From JACCWP01 sp963785115 (lineage in GTDB: Bacteria > Actinomycetota > Actinomycetes > Propionibacteriales > Nocardioidaceae): 64,000 nucleotides of DNA. Below the pieces are notes generated by a model. That model was not told where the DNA came from. It did no database searches and saw only the letters and a list, made by a program, of their open reading frames with translations. The stretch is taken from positions 1 through 64,000 of the forward strand of contig CAWATY010000009.1 in the NCBI GenBank assembly GCA_963785115.1. Reading direction: 5' to 3'. Position numbers and translations under genes: made by a program. Positions 48,239 to 56,230 of this stretch are shown here, one piece after another (position 1 is the stretch's first letter; each line of letters begins with the position of its first letter).

Positions 48239-51175
48239 TCAGTCGATCGACACGTAGGTGTGCTCGCCGGTGTCGCCGTAGTCGACGTAGCCGAACCAGT
48301 TCTGCTCGGTGTCGAGTCCGGACCACTCGGCGGTGTAGCGGAATCGTTCTCCCGTCTCGACCGTGAGCGGGTCGGGGTCGAGCGTCAGGTTGCCCGCGTC
48401 GTCACCGGGCACCACGGCCCACTGGTCGTAGCGCAGCGCCACGTCGTCGCCGCCGGCGAAGGCGTTCACGTACACGTCGTACGTGCCTGCAGGCACCCGG
48501 TAGCCGGTCAGCTGCTCGTCCTCCGAGCCGGTCGCCGACGCGGCCAGCAGCGTGTCGCCCGAGTACAGGAACAGGTCCAGGTCGCCACCGGCGTCACCGT
48601 CGGCCCGGAACCTGACCGCCCCGCCACCGGCCGGCACCGTGAGCGTGTCGTGATAGGTGTCGGAGTCGGCGTTCGGGTCGTTCTCGTCGAAGGGACCCGA
48701 CTCGAGCGTCGTCTCCACCGGCTCGGATCCGACCAGGCCGCTCGGCGCGAGGTCGACCTCGCCGCTGAACCCGGACTTGCCACGGACGACGACCTGACCG
48801 GCCGGCACCTCACCCGAAACCTCCTCCGCTGCGACCAGCGGAATCGGCCGGATCGCCACCGGCAGCCGCACGACGTGTCCGTTATCACCGGTCATGACCA
48901 CCTTACCGATGCTGTAGCGGGAGAAGTTGGCGTCGTCCGTGGCGGTGAAGGTCCACGCCACCCGCTTGTCACGCCCGGCAGGTACCGTGACCTCGCTCGG
49001 ACCGTCGACCTCGAGCCCGGTGAGCCCGCGGGTGGAGATCGCGTACGTCTCGGCCGTCCCGGTCACGTTGGTGAACGTGCGCCGCACGGTTTGCGAGCCC
49101 GCCATGTCACCGATCGCGATCGACGGCTGGTTGAGGTTGCTGGCATCGATAGGGTTGGGCGTCAGCGGATCGCCGTTGCCCTGCGTCACCCCCTGGCCGG
49201 ACAGGAAGTTCAGCCAGTCCGAGCCGCGGGCGTCGAGCACCAGGCCGGGCTGCAGGAAGCGCCGCGGCTGGACGTGACCCGCACCTTGCGCGAACGGGTG
49301 GTGGTTGCCCTTCAGGTTGTACGCCGTCGTCATCATCGCCGACTTGATCATCATCGGTGACCAGCGCGGACGCAGTTGGTGGATGAACGCCGCGAGCCCG
49401 GCGATGTGTGGGGATGCCATGGACGTACCCGATTCGACGTTCCACCGACGGCCCTCGTTCGACGGGGGCGCCACCGCGGCGACGATGCTCACGCCCGGTG
49501 CCGCGATGTCGGGCTTGAGGACGTCGCCCTCGCCCGGCACCGCGGGACCGCGGGACGAGAAGCCGGCGATCTGCGGGACCGCGGTGTCGTCAGCGCCGGA
49601 GGCGTCCAGCCTCGCCGTCGCCCCGTTGGTCTGCGCGTAGTCGCGCACCGCGTCAGCGTCCGGGACATCGAGGTGCACGGTCGGCACCGCGTGGAAGTCG
49701 GCATCGGTGCTGTTCGCCGTCACGTTGGTGAGGACCATGCCGATCCCGCCGGCGCGGGCGACCTCGGCGCTCTTGGCGACCCGGTCGAAGATGCCGCGGT
49801 CGCAGACCACGATCGCGCCGTCGGCGGCCGCGTCGTCGAGGGTGTCGGGGCCGCACAGCTCGGCGTCCTCCTGATCGGCGCCGTCGGCAGCGATGTCGCC
49901 GGCGTAGACCAGGTCGGACCTGGGGACGTCGTCGTCGGAGACCATCGCCCCGACGTAGCTGTCACCGTTCCCGAGCCGGACCGCTCCCTGGTAGAGGTAG
50001 GAGGTGCTGGCGGCCGTCGTCGTCTCCCATGGTGCGTTGTTGCCGACGGTCGACGTTGCACCGTCGTTGCCGGCCGACGCGGCCACGAAGACGCCCGCCG
50101 TGGCGGCGTTCATGAAGGCCAGGTTGGACGCGTCGGTGAACGGGTCGCCGCCCCCCACGTTGCCGATGGAGTAGTTGATGACGTCGACGCCGTCGCGCAC
50201 GGACTGGTCGATCGCCGCGACGATGTCGCTCTCCTCACCGCTTCCTGATCCCTCGTGGCCCACGACCTCCCAGAGCACCTTGTAGACCGCGATCCGCGCG
50301 GCCGGTGCCATGCCGGAGGCGTCGCCGAAGGCCTGGCCCTCGATGTGCACGTCGACGCCGTGGTTGCCGGCGGCGGTGGAGGCGGTGTGCGACCCGTGAC
50401 CCACGCCGTCGCGGGGTGAGATGTAGTCCGCGTCGGTGATCTCGTCGGTGGTGCGGATGCCGCGGTCGTAGTAGCGGGCGCTGACGACCTTGCTGTTGCA
50501 CGTCGCGCGGCGCCATTTCTCACCGGGCTGGCAGATGCCGTGGAAGCCTGGCACCGCGCCGACGGCCGGGTGTTCGGCCTTGAACGACGGGTTCTCCGGC
50601 CAGATGCCGGTGTCGAGGACACCCACCACGACGTCCTCGCCGGCCTTGGCGAAGCCGCCGTGCTGGGCCCAGACACCGTGGGGCCCGCTCAGACCCAGGA
50701 ACTTGGGGGTGTGCACCGTGTCGGCCGTGACCCGCTCGCTGCGCTGCACGGACAGCACCGCGGGGTCCTTGCGCAGCGCGACGACCTGGGCCGACGTGAG
50801 CTCGGCGCTGAACCCGTTGACCGTCGTGGTGTAGCGGTACAGCGTCGACGGGTTGCCGACCCGGTCGAGGACGGCGTCCTGCTCGCCCCGCAGCCGGGCC
50901 TCGTACTGCCGGGTCGAGGCAGACCTGGAGTCGTAGCCGAGCCCCTCCCGCGCCGCCGAGGGCACGGTGTTCAGCACGACGATGTACATCCCGGGTGCCG
51001 GGGCCGGATGGGCCGAGCCGCCGAAGGCACGCGCCGCCGCGCCGGCATCGTCACCGGCAGCGGTCGGCGAGGTCGCGGTCGCTGGAGCGGTTGCGGCTGC
51101 GGACGCGATCAGCGTGGTGCAGGCAAGGGCGAAGGTCAGCCGGCGCACCCGGCCGCCGACGAGGTGCTGGGTCAC
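48239..51175 (-). CDS. Secreted S8 subtilase with PA insert and C-terminal PPC-like domain
   Basis: The GTG at 51175 has GGAGGAA upstream. The 978-aa preproprotein has a signal peptide, an I9 propeptide (about 65-155, MYIVVLNTVPSAAREGLGYD), a subtilisin domain with the triad D188 (VGVLDTGIWP), H260 (GVGHGSHTAS) and S585 (SGTSMASPHIAGL), and a protease-associated insert (about 395-540). Next comes an Fn3-like domain (about 670-780), then PPC-like strands ending near 900 (GGDLDLFLYSGDTLLAAS) and a final Asp-rich module. The layout is that of cucumisin-like subtilases found in plants and actinobacteria. It digests outside proteins. It is a single gene with a terminator on its 3' side. Confidence 0.94.
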   Translation of the reverse strand: MTQHLVGGRVRRLTFALACTTLIASAAATAPATATSPTAAGDDAGAAARAFGGSAHPAPAPGMYIVVLNTVPSAAREGLGYDSRSASTRQYEARLRGEQDAVLDRVGNPSTLYRYTTTVNGFSAELTSAQVVALRKDPAVLSVQRSERVTADTVHTPKFLGLSGPHGVWAQHGGFAKAGEDVVVGVLDTGIWPENPSFKAEHPAVGAVPGFHGICQPGEKWRRATCNSKVVSARYYDRGIRTTDEITDADYISPRDGVGHGSHTASTAAGNHGVDVHIEGQAFGDASGMAPAARIAVYKVLWEVVGHEGSGSGEESDIVAAIDQSVRDGVDVINYSIGNVGGGDPFTDASNLAFMNAATAGVFVAASAGNDGATSTVGNNAPWETTTAASTSYLYQGAVRLGNGDSYVGAMVSDDDVPRSDLVYAGDIAADGADQEDAELCGPDTLDDAAADGAIVVCDRGIFDRVAKSAEVARAGGIGMVLTNVTANSTDADFHAVPTVHLDVPDADAVRDYAQTNGATARLDASGADDTAVPQIAGFSSRGPAVPGEGDVLKPDIAAPGVSIVAAVAPPSNEGRRWNVESGTSMASPHIAGLAAFIHQLRPRWSPMMIKSAMMTTAYNLKGNHHPFAQGAGHVQPRRFLQPGLVLDARGSDWLNFLSGQGVTQGNGDPLTPNPIDASNLNQPSIAIGDMAGSQTVRRTFTNVTGTAETYAISTRGLTGLEVDGPSEVTVPAGRDKRVAWTFTATDDANFSRYSIGKVVMTGDNGHVVRLPVAIRPIPLVAAEEVSGEVPAGQVVVRGKSGFSGEVDLAPSGLVGSEPVETTLESGPFDENDPNADSDTYHDTLTVPAGGGAVRFRADGDAGGDLDLFLYSGDTLLAASATGSEDEQLTGYRVPAGTYDVYVNAFAGGDDVALRYDQWAVVPGDDAGNLTLDPDPLTVETGERFRYTAEWSGLDTEQNWFGYVDYGDTGEHTYVSID

Positions 51176-51275
51176 GGATGTTCCTCCACAGAACTCGGGC
51201 AACCGCGTTCGGGAGCAGGAGGACTCCGGGCCGACGACGGCGCGGGTCGCATCGTCACCCGCAGGTGTCGGTCGG

Positions 51276-52394
51276 TCAAGTGGAAGCGCCGGCGGAGAGG
51301 ACCCGCTGCGCCGCGTGGTAGGCGGGCTTCGGCCGCAACCTCCGATCGAGCAGGGTCGCCGCCCCCTCGCCGTCGAACACTCCGGGAACCCAGGAGTAGC
51401 GGTCGGTGAACCCCCAGACCGTGAAGGAGGTGCAGCGGGTCGCCTCCAGGCAGGCGTCGAGCAGGGTGGCGAACACGTTGGCCTGTGCTTGCAGCTTGGC
51501 GTCGTCTGCAGGCAGGTCCATCCGCACGTCAGCTTCGGTCACCGCCGTCGAGAGCCCCAGCCTCTCGAACCGCGCCAGGTTCTCCGGCATGGACGTGGGC
51601 GCGTACGTCGCCGTGTGGTGCGCCTGGAACCCGACACCGTCGATCGGCACGCCCCGCTGCTGCAGCCGACGGACCAGCCGGAAGAGGGCGTCGCTCTTCT
51701 CGTTCAGGTCCTCGATGTTGTAGTCGTTGTAGAACAGCTTGGCCTGGGGGTCGGCCCGGTGCGCCCAGCGAAACGCGTCGGCGATGTAGCCAGGACCCAG
51801 TTGTTGCAGCCAGAACGTGTCCCGCAGCGACCCGTCGTCGTCGACGGCCTCGTTGACGACGTCCCACTCATAGACCTGGCCGGCGAAGTGGGAGACGGTC
51901 CGCGTGATGTGTCGGCGCAGGATCTGCCGTAGCTGGTCCGGGGTGAAGTCGCCCTCGGTGACCCATGAGGGGTTCTGGTTGTGCCACACCAGCACGTGAC
52001 CGCGGACCTGCTGGTCGTGGCGGGCGGCGAACCGAACCAACCGGTCGGCCAGCGCGTAGTCGTACTGGCCGCGTTCGGGCTCAAGCGCCTCCCACTTCAT
52101 GACGTTCTCGGCGGTCACGCTGGAGAACTCCCTGGCCACGGCGCGCCGGTAGCGTGCATCGTCGGCCAGCGCCGTCATGTCCACCGCGGTGCCCACGGGC
52201 AACCGCAGCGGGTCGGCCAGGTCGCGGAGCGGGCGGTCGGTCCGGGCGTCGCCGGCGAAGGCCGGTGCGGCTGCGTACATCGGTTCGGCCGCGACCATGG
52301 TGGCCAGGGCGGTGGCCAGGGCGGTGGCCAGGGCGGTGGCCAGGGCGGTGGCCACGGCGGTGGCGGCGGTGCGCAGGGTCATCCTGGGTCGCAC
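51276..52394 (-). CDS. Secreted GH10 endo-1,4-beta-xylanase
   Basis: The GTG at 52394 (AGAGGGGA 7-8 bases upstream) gives 372 aa. The signal peptide is odd: its core is a run of A-T-A-L repeats encoded by 12-bp tandem DNA repeats. The GH10 barrel shows VTAENVMKWEALEPERGQYD, GHVLVWHNQNPSW, the acid/base E182 in YEWDVVNEAVDD, LFYNDYNIEDLNEKSDA, VGFQAHH and the nucleophile E287 in STAVTEADVRMD. It cuts xylan to oligomers outside the cell. It is divergent from the LacI-type regulator, with palindromic sites between them. Confidence 0.95.
   Translation of the reverse strand: MRPRMTLRTAATAVATALATALATALATALATMVAAEPMYAAAPAFAGDARTDRPLRDLADPLRLPVGTAVDMTALADDARYRRAVAREFSSVTAENVMKWEALEPERGQYDYALADRLVRFAARHDQQVRGHVLVWHNQNPSWVTEGDFTPDQLRQILRRHITRTVSHFAGQVYEWDVVNEAVDDDGSLRDTFWLQQLGPGYIADAFRWAHRADPQAKLFYNDYNIEDLNEKSDALFRLVRRLQQRGVPIDGVGFQAHHTATYAPTSMPENLARFERLGLSTAVTEADVRMDLPADDAKLQAQANVFATLLDACLEATRCTSFTVWGFTDRYSWVPGVFDGEGAATLLDRRLRPKPAYHAAQRVLSAGAST
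52299..52358 (+). repeat. 12-bp minisatellite GGTGGCCAGGGC in the xylanase signal peptide
   Basis: Four exact units and a fifth with one change (52347-52358) encode the A-T-A-L run of the xylanase signal peptide on the minus strand. Copy-number change would alter the hydrophobic core length without a frameshift. Confidence 0.92.
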
Positions 52395-52427
52395 GATCGT
52401 GTCCCCTCTGTCGCGCCAACGGAGGGC

Positions 52428-52439
52428 CGAAATCTTTCG
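52428..52439. promoter_or_regulatory. Probable LacI-type operator near the xylanase start
   Basis: CGAAA-TC-TTTCG is a near-symmetric site 34 bp upstream of the xylanase GTG. It shares the CGAAA/TTTCG half-sites with the site next to the regulator gene. GAAAnnTTTC-type elements are known upstream of streptomycete xylanase genes. Confidence 0.6.
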
Positions 52440-52558
52440 ATATTTTCCGACCCTGGGCGAAATGTCGGGACCGTAGGCCGGCGAGGTCCGCCAGTCAATA
52501 CCTTGCACTCGCTGGCGCTGTGCGTCAGAGTTCGGTCGGAATCGCGCGGGTACGCGCT

Positions 52559-52575
52559 ATCGAAAGGCTTTCGAT
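52559..52575. promoter_or_regulatory. Probable LacI-type operator (perfect 17-bp palindrome)
   Basis: ATCGAAAG-G-CTTTCGAT is a perfect palindrome with 8-bp arms, ending 17 bp before the regulator's ATG and beside its ribosome site. It is a strong candidate for autoregulation by the LacI-family protein and shares half-sites with 52428-52439. Confidence 0.72.
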
Positions 52576-52592
52576 CAGGAGGGCGGCGGCGG

Positions 52593-53642
52593 ATGGCCAC
52601 TCGCGCTGTCGGTCACGCCCGCCCGACGCTGGCCATGGTCGCCCGGTCGGCAGGCGTCTCGGTACCGACCGCGTCCAAGGTGCTCAACGGCCGGGCCGAC
52701 GTCGCGCGCACCACCCGCGCACGGGTCGAGGACGCCATGCGAGCGCTCGATTACTCGCCTCCTCCGGCCCGCCGGCCAGCACTCGACACTCGTGTGGTCG
52801 ACCTGGTGTTCGACGACCTCGTGAGCCCGTACTCGATGGAGGTGCTGCGCGGGGTTGCGGAGACGGGCGAACGAGAGTCGGTCGACGTCGTGGTCGGCCG
52901 GTTCCCGGGCGAACGCAGCCGCGGTGGGGTTGTCACCAAGGACGAGGCGGCCGACTGGCCGCGCCGACTGGCAGCGGCCGGCCGGCAGGGGGTGATCGTC
53001 GTGACGTCGGAGCTGACCCCGGCGCACATCGCCGGATTCGCCCGGGCCCGGCTGCCGCTGGTCGTGATCGATCCCGTGAACCTCCCCAGCATCGAGATCA
53101 CCAGCGTGGGCGCGACCAACTGGACCGGCGGCCTGACCGCGACCGAGCACCTGCTCGGCCTCGGTCACCGGCGGATCGCCTTCGCCGGCGGTCAGGTCAA
53201 GGCCTCCTGCAGCCAGGCGCGGGCGCACGGGTACCGCGCTGCGCTCGACAACGCCGGCGTCGCCGTCGACCCGGCACTGGTACGCCACGGCCGCTTCACC
53301 TACGACACCGGCCTGCGGATCGGCAACGAGCTGCTCGACCTGGCCGAACCGCCGACGGCGGTCTTCGCCGCCAGTGACGCCATCGCGCTCGGGGTCCTGG
53401 CGGCGGCCCGGAGGCGGGGGCTGCGGGTGCCGGACCAGCTCAGCGTCGTCGGGTTCGACGACATCGACGTCGCGTCCTGGTCGACCCCGCGGCTGACGAC
53501 CATCCGGCAACCGCTGGAAGACATGGGTCGAGTCGCCATGCGCACCGTGCTGCGGCTGGCGGGCGGCGAGACCCTGGAGTCCCACCACGTCGAGCTGGCC
53601 ACCCAGCTGGTGGTACGCGACTCGACCACGGAGCGCCGATGA
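52593..53642 (+). CDS. LacI-family transcriptional repressor of the xylan locus
   Basis: This 349-aa protein has the LacI N-terminal helix-turn-helix TLAMVARSAGVSVPTASKVL, then NGR, and the periplasmic-binding-type core with VVDLVFDDLVSPYSMEVLRG, GVIVVTSEL, ATEHLLGLGHRRIAFAGG, PTAVFAASDAIALGVL and the closing VVGFDDIDVASWSTPRLTTI motif. Its ligand is likely a xylo-oligosaccharide, judging from the divergent xylanase and the overlapping GH3 gene (inference). AGGAGG stands about 11 bases before the ATG, somewhat far. Two palindromes in the upstream gap are its probable operators. Confidence 0.93.
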   Translation: MATRAVGHARPTLAMVARSAGVSVPTASKVLNGRADVARTTRARVEDAMRALDYSPPPARRPALDTRVVDLVFDDLVSPYSMEVLRGVAETGERESVDVVVGRFPGERSRGGVVTKDEAADWPRRLAAAGRQGVIVVTSELTPAHIAGFARARLPLVVIDPVNLPSIEITSVGATNWTGGLTATEHLLGLGHRRIAFAGGQVKASCSQARAHGYRAALDNAGVAVDPALVRHGRFTYDTGLRIGNELLDLAEPPTAVFAASDAIALGVLAAARRRGLRVPDQLSVVGFDDIDVASWSTPRLTTIRQPLEDMGRVAMRTVLRLAGGETLESHHVELATQLVVRDSTTERR

Positions 53643-55999
53643 GTCCCGATGAGGCGGCAGCGGTGTGGCGCGACCCGGAGCGGTCGGTCCACGACCGGGT
53701 GATAGCGCTGCTCGCGGAGATGACGCTGCTCGAGAAGGTGGCCCAGCTCGGCAGCTCGTGGGTGGAGAACGCCGGCTCGCAGCGCACCGTCGCGCCGATG
53801 CAGGAGGTGTTCGGCGGACCGGTGCCCTACGAGCAGGTGCGCGAGCACGGACTCGGCCACCTCACCCGGGTGTTCGGTACCCGGCCGGTGCGCGCGCCCG
53901 ACGGGGCGCGCCGGGTCCGCGAGCTCCAGGACGACCTGGTGCGCAACACCAGGCTGGGTGTTCCGGCGATCGTGCACGAGGAGTGCCTCACCGGTTTCAC
54001 CACCCTCGGCGCCACCGTCTACCCCGCCGCGATCGCGTGGGCGGCTACCTGGGACCCGGACCTGGTCGAGCAGATGGCGGCCGCCATCGGTGCCGACATG
54101 GCGGCGGTCGGCGTCCACCAGGGCCTGTCGCCGGTGCTCGACGTGGTCCGCGACTACCGGTGGGGCCGGGTCGAGGAGACGCTCGGCGAGGACCCGTACC
54201 TGGTGGCGACGCTCGGCACCGCCTACGTGCGCGGGCTGCAAGGCGCTGGCGTGACCGCGACGCTCAAGCACTTCGCGGGCTACTCGGCCTCGCGGGCCGC
54301 GCGCAACCACGGTCCGGTGTCGATGGGGCCGCGGGAGCGGCAGGACACGATCCTGCCGACGTTCGAGATGGCCGTGCGTGAGGGCGGCGCCGGGTCGGTG
54401 ATGAACTCCTACTCCGATGTCGACGGTGTGCCGGCGGGCGCGGACCCCTCGTTGTTGACCGGCATCCTGCGCGACGAGTGGGGATTCGACGGCGTGGTGG
54501 TGTCGGACTACTGGTCGGTCGTGTTCCTGCAGACCATGCATCGGGTGGCCGACTCACCGGCGCAAGCGGGGGCCGTTGCCCTCGCGGCCGGCATCGATGT
54601 CGAGCTGCCCGACACGCTGTGCTACTCCGGGGTCCTCGCCGAGCTGGTCGAGAAGGGCGGGGTCGACGAGCACCTCGTCGACCGGGCCGCTGCGCGAGTG
54701 CTCGCGCACAAGGTCCGGCTCGGTCTGCTCGACCCCGACTGGTCGCCGGAGGGGTCGGTCATCGGCGCGGCAGACGTCGACCTCGACTCACCCCACAACC
54801 GCGCCATCGCCCGCGACCTGGCAGAGCGGTCGATCGTGCTGCTCGCCAACGACGGCGTCCTGCCCCTGGACCCGGCCCCCGCGACACCGCGCACGCTGGC
54901 CCTCGTCGGCCCCTGCGCCGACGACGCGCTGGTGTTCATGGGGTGCTACTCGTTCCCCAACCACGTCGAGGCGCGTGCCCCCGACGCCACCGCCGGCGGT
55001 GTCGAGGCGGCGTCGCTGTCGGAGAGCCTGCGCACGGAGTACGCCGTCGACACGGTGACGACCGACCTCGGCTGCCCGATCTCGGCCGTCGACCGTTCGG
55101 GGATCGCGGCAGCGACCGCTGCCGCCCGCGCCGCCGACGTCTGCGTGCTGGCCGTCGGCGATCACGCGGGGATGTTCGGCAAGGGCACCTCCGGGGAGGG
55201 CTGCGATGCCGCCGACCTGTCCCTCCCGGGCGTGCAGGACGAGCTGGTCGAGGCGGTGCTCGCCACCGGTACGCCGGTCGTGCTCGTGGTCGTGTCCGGC
55301 CGCCCCTACGCGCTGGGTACCTACGTCGGCCGCGCCGCGGCGATCGTCCAGGCCTTCATGCCGGGCGAGGAGGGTGGTCCCGCGCTGGCCGGGGTCCTGT
55401 CTGGTCGGGTCGTCCCCACCGGGCGGCTGCCGGTGCAGGTGCCGGCGGATCCGGGCGGCCAGCCGGGCACGTACCTGCAACCGCCGCTCGGGCGCGACAC
55501 CCACGGGGTGAGCAATCTCGACCCCACGCCGGCCTTTCCCTTCGGCCACGGGTTGTCGTACACCTCGTTCGAGTACGGACCCCTCGACGTCGATCGCCGC
55601 GAGCTGCAGACCGACGGTCAGTTCGAGGTGGCGACCGAGGTCTCGAACGTCGGCGGCCGAGCAGGCGCCGAGGTCGTGCAGCTGTACCTGCACGACGTTC
55701 AGGCGGCGGTGACCCGGCCGGTCGTGCAGCTCGCGGGCTACGCCCGGGTCGCCCTCGAGCCCGGCGCTGCGGCACGGGTGACGTTCACCGTCCACGCCGA
55801 CCGCACGGCCTTCACCGGCGCCGACCTGCGCCGGGTGGTTGAGCCGGGCGAGGTCGAGGTCGCGGTGGGCGCGTCCGCCGCCGACCTGCGGGCCCGTACG
55901 AGCGTGCGGCTGACCGGCCAGACCCGCGAGGTCGGTGCCAACCGGGTGCTGGTCACGCCGGTGCGCGTGCAGGCTCTGGACCCCGGCCCGGCGTGTTAG
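53639..55999 (+). CDS. GH3 beta-xylosidase/beta-glucosidase
   Basis: This 786-aa cytoplasmic enzyme (no signal peptide) overlaps the repressor gene by ATGA. The GH3 N-terminal barrel carries the nucleophile D290 in GVVVSDYWSVVF, the substrate-binding KHFAGYSASRAARNHGPV and GRVEETLGEDPYLVA. The second domain (about 390-610) and a C-terminal Fn3-like domain (about 670-770, LQTDGQFEVATEVSNVGGRA) complete the usual layout. The D-Y-W motif and the context fit a beta-xylosidase that splits imported xylo-oligomers, though beta-glucosidase activity cannot be excluded. No sugar ABC transporter is next to it. A cobalamin riboswitch begins right after its stop. Confidence 0.92.
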   Translation: MSPDEAAAVWRDPERSVHDRVIALLAEMTLLEKVAQLGSSWVENAGSQRTVAPMQEVFGGPVPYEQVREHGLGHLTRVFGTRPVRAPDGARRVRELQDDLVRNTRLGVPAIVHEECLTGFTTLGATVYPAAIAWAATWDPDLVEQMAAAIGADMAAVGVHQGLSPVLDVVRDYRWGRVEETLGEDPYLVATLGTAYVRGLQGAGVTATLKHFAGYSASRAARNHGPVSMGPRERQDTILPTFEMAVREGGAGSVMNSYSDVDGVPAGADPSLLTGILRDEWGFDGVVVSDYWSVVFLQTMHRVADSPAQAGAVALAAGIDVELPDTLCYSGVLAELVEKGGVDEHLVDRAAARVLAHKVRLGLLDPDWSPEGSVIGAADVDLDSPHNRAIARDLAERSIVLLANDGVLPLDPAPATPRTLALVGPCADDALVFMGCYSFPNHVEARAPDATAGGVEAASLSESLRTEYAVDTVTTDLGCPISAVDRSGIAAATAAARAADVCVLAVGDHAGMFGKGTSGEGCDAADLSLPGVQDELVEAVLATGTPVVLVVVSGRPYALGTYVGRAAAIVQAFMPGEEGGPALAGVLSGRVVPTGRLPVQVPADPGGQPGTYLQPPLGRDTHGVSNLDPTPAFPFGHGLSYTSFEYGPLDVDRRELQTDGQFEVATEVSNVGGRAGAEVVQLYLHDVQAAVTRPVVQLAGYARVALEPGAAARVTFTVHADRTAFTGADLRRVVEPGEVEVAVGASAADLRARTSVRLTGQTREVGANRVLVTPVRVQALDPGPAC

Positions 56000-56125
56000 C
56001 GTTCCGGCAGCCCGGGCGGACGTCGCGCGGGTGGGCACCCTGCAGGGGAAGCCGGTCTGAGTCCGGCACTGGCCCGCAGCCGTAGGTGACCCGCGGAGGT
56101 CACGAGTCGGAATGCCTGCAGGGCT
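55998..56125 (+). promoter_or_regulatory. Cobalamin (B12) riboswitch
   Basis: The conserved B12 aptamer core can be read: GGGGAAGCCGGTCTGAGTCC near 56045, then GGCACTGGCCCGCAGCCGT to 56084, and the closing GGAGGTCACGAGTCGGAATG, then CCTGCA to about 56121. These match the AAGCCGGT...AGTCCGGCACTG.CCCGCA.CCGT...GGAG...CGAGCCGGA..CCTGC consensus. It lies about 105 bp upstream of the first gene of the ECF-type operon. When cobalamin binds, expression of that operon should fall. The 5' end must lie within the GH3 stop region; the 5' boundary is approximate. Confidence 0.93.
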
Positions 56126-56230
56126 GTCGAGGCTTCGAGAGCTGTCGAGGATCGCAGTCGTGAGCCCCGGTTCGCAGGCCGTCACGTCGGTCGACGCCGG
56201 GGACACCGCCGTCCTCGGGGACGGATCGGC

